A DNA stretch of 8,047 nucleotides from an uncultured Clostridia bacterium (lineage in GTDB: Bacteria; Bacillota; Clostridia; Christensenellales; UBA3700): assembly GCA_948471525.1 (NCBI GenBank), contig CAOKSY010000022.1, positions 1 to 8,047 on the forward strand. Reading direction: 5' to 3'. A program made the position numbers and the translations under genes. Each line of letters opens with the position of its first letter. The stretch's first letter is position 1. Below are positions 1 to 5,172 of this stretch, piece after piece. Under the pieces are notes generated by a model. That model did not search any database, was not told where the DNA came from, and saw only the letters and a list, made by a program, of their open reading frames with translations.

Positions 1-72
1 GGCTCCGGCTCGGGTTCGGGCTCCGGCTCGGGTTCGGGCTCCGGCTCGGGTTCGGGCTCGGGCTCGGGTTCG
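1..72. repeat. 18-bp coding tandem repeat (Glu-Pro array), continues past the left edge
   Basis: The unit GGCTCCGGCTCGGGTTCG occurs exactly at 1-18, 19-36 and 37-54. A fourth copy at 55-72 differs by one base (C to G at its sixth base). Read on the minus strand it encodes alternating Glu and Pro. The unit is a multiple of three, so copy-number change would lengthen or shorten the tail without a frameshift. Confidence 0.95.
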
Positions 73-1373
73 ACTGCGGTTTCCTCTACAGGTTGTTCTT
101 CCACCGCTCTTTTATTATACAGCGATCTCATGAAGGTATACTGACACAGCGACAGCCATATGATTCCCACAACGCCGCTTCCGATAGCGATATAGAGTAT
201 CATATAGATCTTGCTTGTAAAGAAGTACAGCATCGTGCCGATAGCTACCAGCAAAAACATATATGGCATACAGTCGACGATATTTACGCGGCCTCTGACT
301 ATTCTTATAAATAGACCGACCACCATAAGTACCAACGCTACTGCGGCAAACGCCATGGTGACAACCTTTTCGAGAGTAGTTGCTTCGAATTCGAATTTTT
401 CGAGCATTTCCGATTTGGTGATTATAAGTATCAAAAGTATGCCTACCAAGCACAGCATTGAAATAAAGAACGTATATTTGGAGAATATTACTTTTAAATA
501 CATTCCCAAGTGAGATTTTGCGACATATCTGGCGTCGTCGTTTTTATTCTGCTCGGAAGGTTTGAACATACAAACTCTCACCGTCAAAAGCGCAAGCACA
601 AATAGCGTCATTATTACAGTAAGAATAGCCGTCTCGTCAAACGTCTTGAAATGTCCCAATATTATACATTGAAGTATAAGTCCCAAACACAGTAATAACG
701 CTATCAATAAAAATGCGTCAAGCGAACATACTCTTTTCTTTTTACGGTTGTCCACCATCCACAGAATCAACACGAGAGACAGCAACGCAATCATTACTAT
801 GACCATCGTCTTGTTGGAACGTACGAATTCCACGCCGTCGACTATATCCGACGCAAAGAAAATTACGTAGAACAGGCACGTGATCGGCAATACGGTAATG
901 ATATTGAAATACTTCAAAAGCGAAGTTATGTAAAAACCTACTTTATTCGGTCCCTTTTCTTCTTTTGGCAGTTTCTCTTTCGGCTCTTTGACCTTTTTCT
1001 CTTTGGGCTGCTTTTCTTTCTTTTTCTTTTTGCCGTCCGTCGCTTCTTCCGATTTGTCCTCTTCCGTCTCGACAGGCGCGGCAACCGATGCTTCAGACGC
1101 AGTCTCCTCCGGTTGTTTAACAACTTCTTCGGCTTCTGCCGTTGCGGTAACGTCTTCGGCAACTTTATCCTGCTCCGCGGTCTCTTCTTGCGCGATAACG
1201 GCTTCGTCTTCCGAGACGGCAGTCTTATCAGACTCAGCTATGTCGGCGGTTTGCTCGACCGCGTCGTTTGCTTTTTCGTCGGTTGCGGTTACGTCTGCGG
1301 CTTCCGCCGTCGCTATGTCGACGGTTTCTTCCAAAATCTCAGACTTCTTATCCTTACTCTTGGATTTTTTCAT
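1..1373 (-). CDS. Large multi-pass membrane protein with acidic disordered N-terminus and Glu-Pro tail (3' end outside window)
   Basis: The frame is open from an ATG at 1373 to the left edge (457 codons visible, no stop), so the C-terminus is missing. An AAGGGGG Shine-Dalgarno (1378-1384) lies 4 nt upstream. Residues 1-113 are rich in Glu, Asp, Ala, Thr and Val with no clear fold. Residues 114-141 form a Lys/Glu/Pro patch (GKKKKKEKQPKEKK and on). Eight hydrophobic segments follow at about 154-174, 189-206, 219-241, 248-265, 297-316, 338-355, 369-385 and 390-409. They look like a duplicated four-helix unit: the third helix of each half begins RVCSLD or RVNIVD and shares a later LL-x3-G. From residue 435 the chain is an EP dipeptide repeat. 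There is no signal peptide, so the charged N-terminus is probably cytoplasmic. The function is unknown; no catalytic or transporter motif was recognised. Confidence 0.85.
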   Translation of the reverse strand, partial: MKKSKSKDKKSEILEETVDIATAEAADVTATDEKANDAVEQTADIAESDKTAVSEDEAVIAQEETAEQDKVAEDVTATAEAEEVVKQPEETASEASVAAPVETEEDKSEEATDGKKKKKEKQPKEKKVKEPKEKLPKEEKGPNKVGFYITSLLKYFNIITVLPITCLFYVIFFASDIVDGVEFVRSNKTMVIVMIALLSLVLILWMVDNRKKKRVCSLDAFLLIALLLCLGLILQCIILGHFKTFDETAILTVIMTLFVLALLTVRVCMFKPSEQNKNDDARYVAKSHLGMYLKVIFSKYTFFISMLCLVGILLILIITKSEMLEKFEFEATTLEKVVTMAFAAVALVLMVVGLFIRIVRGRVNIVDCMPYMFLLVAIGTMLYFFTSKIYMILYIAIGSGVVGIIWLSLCQYTFMRSLYNKRAVEEQPVEETAVEPEPEPEPEPEPEPEPEPEPEPE

Positions 1374-1438
1374 ATAACCCCCTTACGCAAAGCGCCGATA
1401 ATCACTTAAAAACGTTTTGCGAATAATATCATAAGTTT

Positions 1439-1468
1439 ATTATATTATAAAATCTATGTTAAAAGCAA
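1439..1468 (-). promoter_or_regulatory. Sigma-A-type promoter of the large membrane protein gene
   Basis: On the minus strand, TTGCTT (1463-1468) is separated by 18 nt from a perfect TATAAT (1439-1444). Transcription would begin near 1432, giving a leader of about 60 nt before the ATG at 1373. The surrounding divergent intergenic region is very AT-rich. Confidence 0.5.
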
Positions 1469-1569
1469 TAACTTTGTAAATTTTTTTATAAAAAATCATT
1501 CAAAAATATTTCGTTTTACTTTTAAATTCCGTGGATTTGCATACGAAGACGCTATTTTCTTCGATCGGC

Positions 1570-1599
1570 TTTACAGCAAGTCGCCTAAAATGTTAAAAT
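1570..1599 (+). promoter_or_regulatory. Weak promoter candidate for the ACT-domain gene
   Basis: TTTACA (1570-1575), an 18-nt gap and TAAAAT (1594-1599) lie just upstream of the gene. The predicted start near 1606 would fall on the Shine-Dalgarno GAGGT (1606-1610), leaving almost no leader. Either the real start is slightly different or the true promoter is farther upstream. Confidence 0.25.
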
Positions 1600-1616
1600 A
1601 AAACCGAGGTAGACAA

Positions 1617-1988
1617 ATGAAAATAAATACTGTAAACGGACAGTTTTCCGTACTCAAACTAGACAGTTTCGACGGCGTGGATCTCAACGAAGAATTTTGC
1701 TTTGCCTGCAAAAGTGACAGAGAATATTCGCTTGTATGCAGAACAGACGACGCTCCCGAACGTTTTATAGATAAAAAAGACGGATTTTCGGCAATGCGGA
1801 TAGACGGCGCTCTCGACTTTTCGCTCGTGGGAATACTGGCGGACATTACTTCTCTGCTTGCAAAAGCTTCCGTACCCGTGTTTGTCGTATCGACTTACGA
1901 CACGGACTATATCTTAGTGGACTCGAGCAATCTTCCGATCGCTTTGACTGCGCTGAAAAACAGCGGATATGAAATTTCAATCGATTAA
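1617..1988 (+). CDS. ACT-domain protein (ACT_7-like)
   Basis: A 123-residue soluble protein. GAGGT (1606-1610) lies 6 nt before the ATG. The C-terminal half, about residues 60-120, matches the ACT_7-type pattern of small stand-alone ACT proteins: DFSLVGILADITSLLAKASV (67-86), then PVFVVSTYDTDYILV (87-101), then a helix and NSGYEI. In this family a Gly-Ile-Leu turn leads into a helix and then the strand of a ferredoxin-like fold. ACT domains commonly bind amino acids or other small ligands and dimerise. The ligand here cannot be told from sequence, and no enzyme domain is attached. The N-terminal 60 residues are probably a second ACT-like or beta-rich half. No terminator was seen after the stop; the next gene follows after 84 bp and has its own promoter. 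Confidence 0.85.
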   Translation: MKINTVNGQFSVLKLDSFDGVDLNEEFCFACKSDREYSLVCRTDDAPERFIDKKDGFSAMRIDGALDFSLVGILADITSLLAKASVPVFVVSTYDTDYILVDSSNLPIALTALKNSGYEISID

Positions 1989-2002
1989 TATCCAGTGCGC
2001 TA

Positions 2003-2032
2003 TTGATTCTGAAGGTAAAAATAAAGTATAAT
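2003..2032 (+). promoter_or_regulatory. Sigma-A-type promoter of the four-helix membrane protein gene
   Basis: TTGATT (2003-2008), an 18-nt spacer and a perfect TATAAT (2027-2032). The predicted start near 2039 leaves about 34 nt of leader, including the AAGGG Shine-Dalgarno (2062-2066), before the ATG at 2073. Confidence 0.6.
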
Positions 2033-2072
2033 ATTTTTATTACAGCAAAATTTCAAGACGTAAGGGAAAAAT

Positions 2073-2627
2073 ATGAACGAAGAACAGAAAACCAAAATCA
2101 AACAATCGGTAATGATATGCGTAGCCGCGCTGTTCATCATACTGGGAATACTGTCGATAGTACAGGCGACCGGCGCCGATGCGGGACTGACATACATAAG
2201 CAAGATAAAAAACGTCATTCTCAAATACGCCGTGGTCATTGTCACAAACGCGGCGGGAATAATGCTTATGTCCGCGGCGGCGGGAACCTTTAAGGGAAAA
2301 GTAAAGAACGTATTCGCGATAGCAGTATGCGCGTACAGCACTATCATGACCGTACCGCTCTTTATGGCGTTTATATTTATGTTCCCTGCGGCGGCGGGAG
2401 CTTCTCTGCCCGCTTTCCTTAACGATATGGTGGGAGAAATCGTAGTCGCTTTCCAGAAAATATTCAAAGGCGGCTGGCAATATCTCATTTATACGTTAGG
2501 CACGCTGATGGGAATCATCTTCTTGGCGGTGCCGATCGTTTCCACTTACTGCACGGTAAAAGAAATAACTCTGCCCCAACTTCTTAAATCATTGAAAAAA
2601 GACAAATGCAGTACGCAAGAACAGTAA
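2073..2627 (+). CDS. Small four-helix integral membrane protein, unknown function
   Basis: A 184-residue protein; AAGGG (2062-2066) lies 6 nt before the ATG. Four hydrophobic segments are visible at about 12-32, 52-71, 80-107 and 136-159. They are separated by short basic or amphipathic loops, notably KIKNVILK (44-51), FKGKVKN (73-79) and FQKIFKGG (127-134). The N-terminal MNEEQKTKIKQ and the Lys-rich C-terminal tail (LLKSLKKDKCSTQEQ) are hydrophilic; positive-inside charge suggests both ends are cytoplasmic. No conserved polar residue in the membrane, metal site or transporter signature was found, so no function is offered. It has its own promoter and ends at a strong palindromic terminator shared with the convergent WYL regulator, so it is probably monocistronic. 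Confidence 0.8.
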   Translation: MNEEQKTKIKQSVMICVAALFIILGILSIVQATGADAGLTYISKIKNVILKYAVVIVTNAAGIMLMSAAAGTFKGKVKNVFAIAVCAYSTIMTVPLFMAFIFMFPAAAGASLPAFLNDMVGEIVVAFQKIFKGGWQYLIYTLGTLMGIIFLAVPIVSTYCTVKEITLPQLLKSLKKDKCSTQEQ

Positions 2628-2642
2628 AAATATCTAAAAATA

Positions 2643-2664
2643 AAGGGATACCGCGGTATCCCTT
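2643..2664. terminator. Bidirectional palindromic terminator between convergent genes
   Basis: A perfect palindrome: AAGGGATACCG followed immediately by CGGTATCCCTT. It is flanked by A-rich sequence on the left and ATTTTAT on the right, so the hairpin has a U-rich tail in both directions. It sits between the stop at 2627 and the end of the opposing gene at 2677. Confidence 0.85.
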
Positions 2665-2676
2665 ATTTTATGCCTA

Positions 2677-3681
2677 TCATTCCGGCGCGCCGTCATCCGA
2701 CTTATACGACTCTACTATCGACGCAAGTTTTGCGATATAAGCGTCCTTTACTTCTTTGGGCGCGACAATGCTCAATTTCCCGCCCAAGCCAGCGCACCAA
2801 CCGAAAAATATATCGCTGACCTGTACGTCGCCGGTAAAACGGTATTTATCTCCGTACGGAGAAAACTTGACCGATTTGCCGAATTTATCGAATATCACCT
2901 CGACTAGATCTTTTGAAATGTCGAAAGTCACGCGCTTTTGCTCGCCGAGAAACATAGAGAAAAGCTCGCGTTTTTTCTTGCGCACGTCAAAATCCTTTAA
3001 TTTGTCGGAAAGAACAATATCTTGATCGGTGATCGTCACCTTCTCCATTCTGTCTATCCTGTAATGCGCGGGATCATCGGGATATTTATCGCTCGAACAG
3101 ACGAGATAATAGTTGTCGTTGCTGACAACGGTTGCGATAGGATTGACGGTATAGAGTTTGTTTTCGCGAGAGTAAATCTTTTTTCCGCTATGATCGAGTT
3201 TATAGTAATAGAAGGATATCTTTTTTCTGTCAATGATAGCTTCGTTGATATTGAATACGTTGTAAAAAATCTGCTCGTTGTCGCGCTTGGTCGTATCGAA
3301 AACCACGATATTTTTCTTTATTACGTCTCCGCGCCAAGATCCCGCAAGATTGGCTATCTTATCCACGAGCAACGCTGTCTTTTCGGGAGTGATAAAACTC
3401 GAAGCTTCGACCGCGTCGAGAAGAATCCTCACCTCCGCGACGTCGAATTTGCGATCCGCTACGTAATACATATTCTTCTTTTTACGCACCTGCATGACTT
3501 CGTAGCCGTTTGCGTTGAGTATATCTATATCCTCGTACAGCGTCTTGCGCTTTACGCTGATCCCCTCTTTTTGCAATCTGTCTATCAGATCGTACGTGGA
3601 CATCGGACGCGTCTCGTCGCTTTCGCTCAACAGTATCTCATAAAGTTTGAGCAATTTGAGTTTTTGTCTTGCGTTTTCCAT
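2677..3681 (-). CDS. WYL-domain transcriptional regulator (helix-turn-helix, YafY/PafC-like)
   Basis: A 334-residue DNA-binding protein. Residues 11-62 form a winged helix-turn-helix: LKLYEILL, then a recognition-type helix SVKRKTLYEDIDILNANGYE typical of this family. A WYL domain follows at about 155-218, with NYYL (190-193) in place of the W-Y-L signature and YRIDRM (207-212), the usual ligand-contact element. A C-terminal WCX-type region runs from about 235 to the end. Known WYL regulators respond to nucleic acids or other ligands; the ligand here is unknown. The frame could open at 3738, but that ATG lies inside the promoter's -35 box. The ATG at 3681 has GGAG 8 nt upstream and is preferred. 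The length is normal for the family. It is transcribed away from the DnaA-box region and ends at the shared palindromic terminator. Confidence 0.92.
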   Translation of the reverse strand: MENARQKLKLLKLYEILLSESDETRPMSTYDLIDRLQKEGISVKRKTLYEDIDILNANGYEVMQVRKKKNMYYVADRKFDVAEVRILLDAVEASSFITPEKTALLVDKIANLAGSWRGDVIKKNIVVFDTTKRDNEQIFYNVFNINEAIIDRKKISFYYYKLDHSGKKIYSRENKLYTVNPIATVVSNDNYYLVCSSDKYPDDPAHYRIDRMEKVTITDQDIVLSDKLKDFDVRKKKRELFSMFLGEQKRVTFDISKDLVEVIFDKFGKSVKFSPYGDKYRFTGDVQVSDIFFGWCAGLGGKLSIVAPKEVKDAYIAKLASIVESYKSDDGAPE

Positions 3682-3689
3682 CTTTTTTT

Positions 3690-3693
3690 CTCC
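3690..3693 (-). promoter_or_regulatory. Ribosome binding site that fixes the WYL regulator start
   Basis: GGAG on the minus strand, 8 nt of mostly A before the ATG at 3681. No comparable site precedes the upstream ATG at 3738. Confidence 0.7.
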
Positions 3694-3709
3694 GAAATTT
3701 GATAGAGAT

Positions 3710-3738
3710 ATTATAACAAAAAACCTTTTGGAATTCAA
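3710..3738 (-). promoter_or_regulatory. Sigma-A-type promoter of the WYL regulator gene
   Basis: On the minus strand, TTGAAT (3733-3738), a 17-nt spacer and a perfect TATAAT (3710-3715). Transcription should start near 3703, about 22 nt before the chosen ATG. Confidence 0.7.
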
Positions 3739-3901
3739 TAAAATTCAACTCGCATACGCGTCAGTTTTTTTGCTTTTCCGCAAAAGTCCATAAAGCGCTC
3801 AAACTCGTCAAAAAGACGCCACAAATATTGCCGAAAGTGCTGAATTTCGACACTTTTCAACACATATACATAATAATGCAAATGAAAAACTGTCTGCAAA
3901 G

Positions 3902-3965
3902 TTATCCACACGAACAAGTGTTTTTGTGGATAACTATGTGGATAACTGCCCTTTTATGTGGAAAA
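3902..3965. promoter_or_regulatory. DnaA-box cluster (possible replication origin or DnaA-titration site)
   Basis: The consensus DnaA 9-mer TTATCCACA is present exactly at 3902-3910 (plus strand) and, as TGTGGATAA, at 3925-3933 and 3937-3945 (minus strand). A one-mismatch copy, TGTGGAAAA (TTTTCCACA), is at 3957-3965. The first two form an inverted pair, GTTATCCACA and TGTGGATAAC, 14 nt apart. The second and third are direct repeats with a 12-bp period. Such clusters mark bacterial origins and also DnaA-dependent regulatory sites. No dnaA or dnaN gene lies in the window, so the role is unproven. Confidence 0.75.
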
Positions 3966-4315
3966 TTCCTTGAAAAGCCGCGCTTTGAGACAAAATCGTC
4001 AGATTTCGCAGTAGTCCCGAATCGTCAATAACTTTTCCTCAAATTGTCTCGCTATTCCCAAATCGTATATGTGAAAACTTAAAAAAATTCCCGATATTTT
4101 AAACACGCAAAATCTATCGACATTCTACGGACTCTTTGCCGCCAAGTTTGAATTATTTCGGCAAATGCCGAGATGAGAACACAAAGAAAAAATTGATATA
4201 ATTCGGCGCTCGCATTTGCGATACTTTTACGCATACGCGCCTGCGCGCCGGTGCCTGCATGCGCTCAGTTATTCTACTGTAACTAAGTATATCCATTATT
4301 TCTCTTGTGTTTTCA

Positions 4316-4350
4316 ATTAGTATATCTCAAATTTAGAGATATATACTAAT
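4316..4350. repeat. AT-rich inverted repeat (possible operator)
   Basis: ATTAGTATATCTC (4316-4328) is followed after AAATTTA by GAGATATATACTAAT (4336-4350). The arms are complementary over 13 bp, apart from an extra AT in the right arm. A related word, AAGTATATCC, lies about 30 nt upstream (near 4285). It has no U-tail and lies about 200 bp upstream of the lipoprotein promoter, so a protein-binding site is more likely than a terminator. Confidence 0.55.
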
Positions 4351-4422
4351 AATCTCGGTAACATAAATACCGGAAAAATATTATAATGTTTTAGTATGCA
4401 TAAAGCGATTAACAAAACAACG

Positions 4423-4478
4423 ATAGACTTATCGCGCGGTAATGTATAATAATCTACAAAATGCCTCGATAAGTCTAT
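4423..4478. repeat. Perfect 12-bp inverted repeat upstream of the lipoprotein gene
   Basis: ATAGACTTATCG (4423-4434) and its exact reverse complement CGATAAGTCTAT (4467-4478) are separated by 32 nt that contain a TATAAT hexamer (4445-4450). It could be a paired operator or the stem of a small structured RNA. It lies about 40 bp upstream of the -35 box of the lipoprotein promoter. Confidence 0.5.
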
Positions 4479-4515
4479 ATGTAACAAAATTTATATAAAA
4501 ATTTTTAAATAAATC

Positions 4516-4545
4516 TTTACAAATTTTGATGGGCGGTGCTATAAT
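4516..4545 (+). promoter_or_regulatory. Extended -10 promoter of the lipoprotein gene
   Basis: TTTACA (4516-4521), an 18-nt spacer and a perfect TATAAT (4540-4545) preceded by TGC, the extended -10 element. Predicted transcription starts near 4552, after the upstream in-frame ATG at 4526, which rules out that longer start. Confidence 0.7.
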
Positions 4546-4570
4546 AAAATTATTAAAAAACTTAAAATTC

Positions 4571-4576
4571 AGGAGG
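4571..4576 (+). promoter_or_regulatory. Strong ribosome binding site of the lipoprotein gene
   Basis: AGGAGG, 9 nt before the ATG at 4586. It is the strongest Shine-Dalgarno in the window and fixes the start. Confidence 0.85.
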
Positions 4577-4585
4577 CAAATTACA

Positions 4586-4924
4586 ATGAAAAAGAAACTT
4601 GTTCTTTCCGTCGCCATCGTACTCTTGGTAGTAATGATCGCTACGGTATGCGTAGCTTGTACGCCAAGCCAAAAATCCGTTATCAAAAAGTTTGAAAGCA
4701 AAGGTTACAAACTTATTGTCGGAGATGCGGAAGCAAAAGTTGTCAATCTCACCAAAGTAGAGTCTTTGACCAGCGTCAAATCTATCACCATTACTTGGTA
4801 TGAAAATGAAGAAGATGCAAAGAAGACGGAAGAAGCTTTCAAATCCGAAGACGGCAAACAGTTTATGAAGAGAAAAGGCAATGCAATCGCTATAGGCGAC
4901 GAAGATTCCATCAAACTCTTCTAA
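4586..4924 (+). CDS. Small predicted secreted lipoprotein, unknown function
   Basis: A 112-residue protein beginning with a typical export signal: MKKK, a hydrophobic core (residues 5-22), then CVAC with the candidate lipidated Cys at 25. The lipobox is atypical because position -3 is Cys rather than Leu, so lipidation is likely but not certain. The mature part of about 88 residues is rich in Lys and Glu. It reads as an alternating strand/helix domain: FESKGYKLIVGD (35-46), SITITWYENEEDAKKTEEAF (70-89) and a C-terminal KRKGNAIAIGDEDSIKLF (95-112). This is similar in style to small Clostridia lipoproteins in which a Lys-Gly-x-x turn is followed by a Gly-x-x-Asp/Glu ending; no named family is recognised. 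Its promoter, ribosome site and terminator are all strong, so it is probably a well-expressed single-gene unit at the cell surface. Confidence 0.85.
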   Translation: MKKKLVLSVAIVLLVVMIATVCVACTPSQKSVIKKFESKGYKLIVGDAEAKVVNLTKVESLTSVKSITITWYENEEDAKKTEEAFKSEDGKQFMKRKGNAIAIGDEDSIKLF

Positions 4925-4941
4925 TAAAAAATAAAATGACT

Positions 4942-4971
4942 ATATCCGACGTTCGCGTCGGATATTTTTTT
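4942..4971 (+). terminator. Intrinsic terminator of the lipoprotein gene
   Basis: A 10-bp perfect stem, ATATCCGACG and CGTCGGATAT, with a TTCG loop (4952-4955), ending in a run of seven T (4965-4971). It starts 17 bp after the stop codon. Confidence 0.95.
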
Positions 4972-5113
4972 GCTCTGTTTGCAGTATTAAAACTATATAA
5001 AATTGCGTCGCGTCCGCTTATTTATTTGTGATTTTTACTGCGTTGAGAATTTATAAATATATTTTTAATATATAAAGATTTCTTTGACAATATCGTCTTA
5101 TTTGCCGTCAATA

Positions 5114-5143
5114 TTGACTTATACCCTATATTTATGATAAAAT
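5114..5143 (+). promoter_or_regulatory. Extended -10 promoter of the alpha-galactosidase gene
   Basis: TTGACT (5114-5119), an 18-nt spacer and TAAAAT (5138-5143) preceded by TGA. Predicted start near 5150. A second perfect -35-like TTGACA lies at 5084-5089 but has no good -10 at the right distance. The upstream in-frame ATG at 5134 lies inside this promoter. Confidence 0.6.
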
Positions 5144-5160
5144 TACTTGAGAAAATAATT

Positions 5161-5166
5161 AGAGGT
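5161..5166 (+). promoter_or_regulatory. Ribosome binding site that fixes the alpha-galactosidase start
   Basis: AGAGGT, 6 nt before the ATG at 5173. The alternative ATG at 5134 has no Shine-Dalgarno. Confidence 0.8.
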
Positions 5167-5172
5167 ATAATT

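Larger units (their letters stand above)
3739..4515. other. Long gene-free intergenic region
   Basis: No frame here has a Shine-Dalgarno-supported start or recognisable protein. From left to right it holds: a small inverted repeat AAAGTG/CACTTT (3834-3839 and 3851-3856); the DnaA-box cluster (3902-3965); an unremarkable stretch with short GC-rich palindromic words (about 4159-4270, for example CGGCA-AA-TGCCG at 4159-4170); and two long inverted repeats in AT-rich DNA (4316-4350 and 4423-4478). No tRNA, SRP RNA, 6S RNA or tmRNA could be recognised by eye. An unrecognised small RNA is possible: isolated TATAAT hexamers occur at 4382-4387 and 4445-4450 without a good -35 box. Confidence 0.7.

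Noticed and set aside
1..72. CRISPR-like repeat array
   Set aside because: The repeats are contiguous, without spacers, in frame within a coding sequence, and encode alternating Glu and Pro.
988..1409. Serine/phenylalanine-rich plus-strand frames
   Set aside because: They are the antisense of the acidic and Lys-rich N-terminus of the minus-strand membrane protein, which has a ribosome site and promoter.
3735..3917. Minus-strand open frame of 60 codons
   Set aside because: No ribosome site; it starts next to a DnaA box and ends over the -35 region of the WYL promoter.
3828..4031. Plus-strand open frame of 67 codons in the intergenic region
   Set aside because: It has no Shine-Dalgarno, its coding strand runs through all the DnaA boxes, and its composition is not protein-like.
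4159..4270. Possible structured RNA in the GC-rich part of the intergenic region
   Set aside because: Only short, weak stems with tiny loops were found; no tRNA T-loop, SRP, tmRNA or 6S signature and no promoter/terminator pair.
4429..4701. Minus-strand frame of 90 codons opposite the lipoprotein gene
   Set aside because: It overlaps the lipoprotein promoter, ribosome site and signal peptide on the other strand and has no start signals of its own.
3679..5170. Longer N-termini for the WYL, lipoprotein and GH27 genes (starts at 3738, 4526 and 5134)
   Set aside because: Each upstream ATG lies inside the predicted promoter and lacks a Shine-Dalgarno, whereas the downstream ATG has one at proper spacing.
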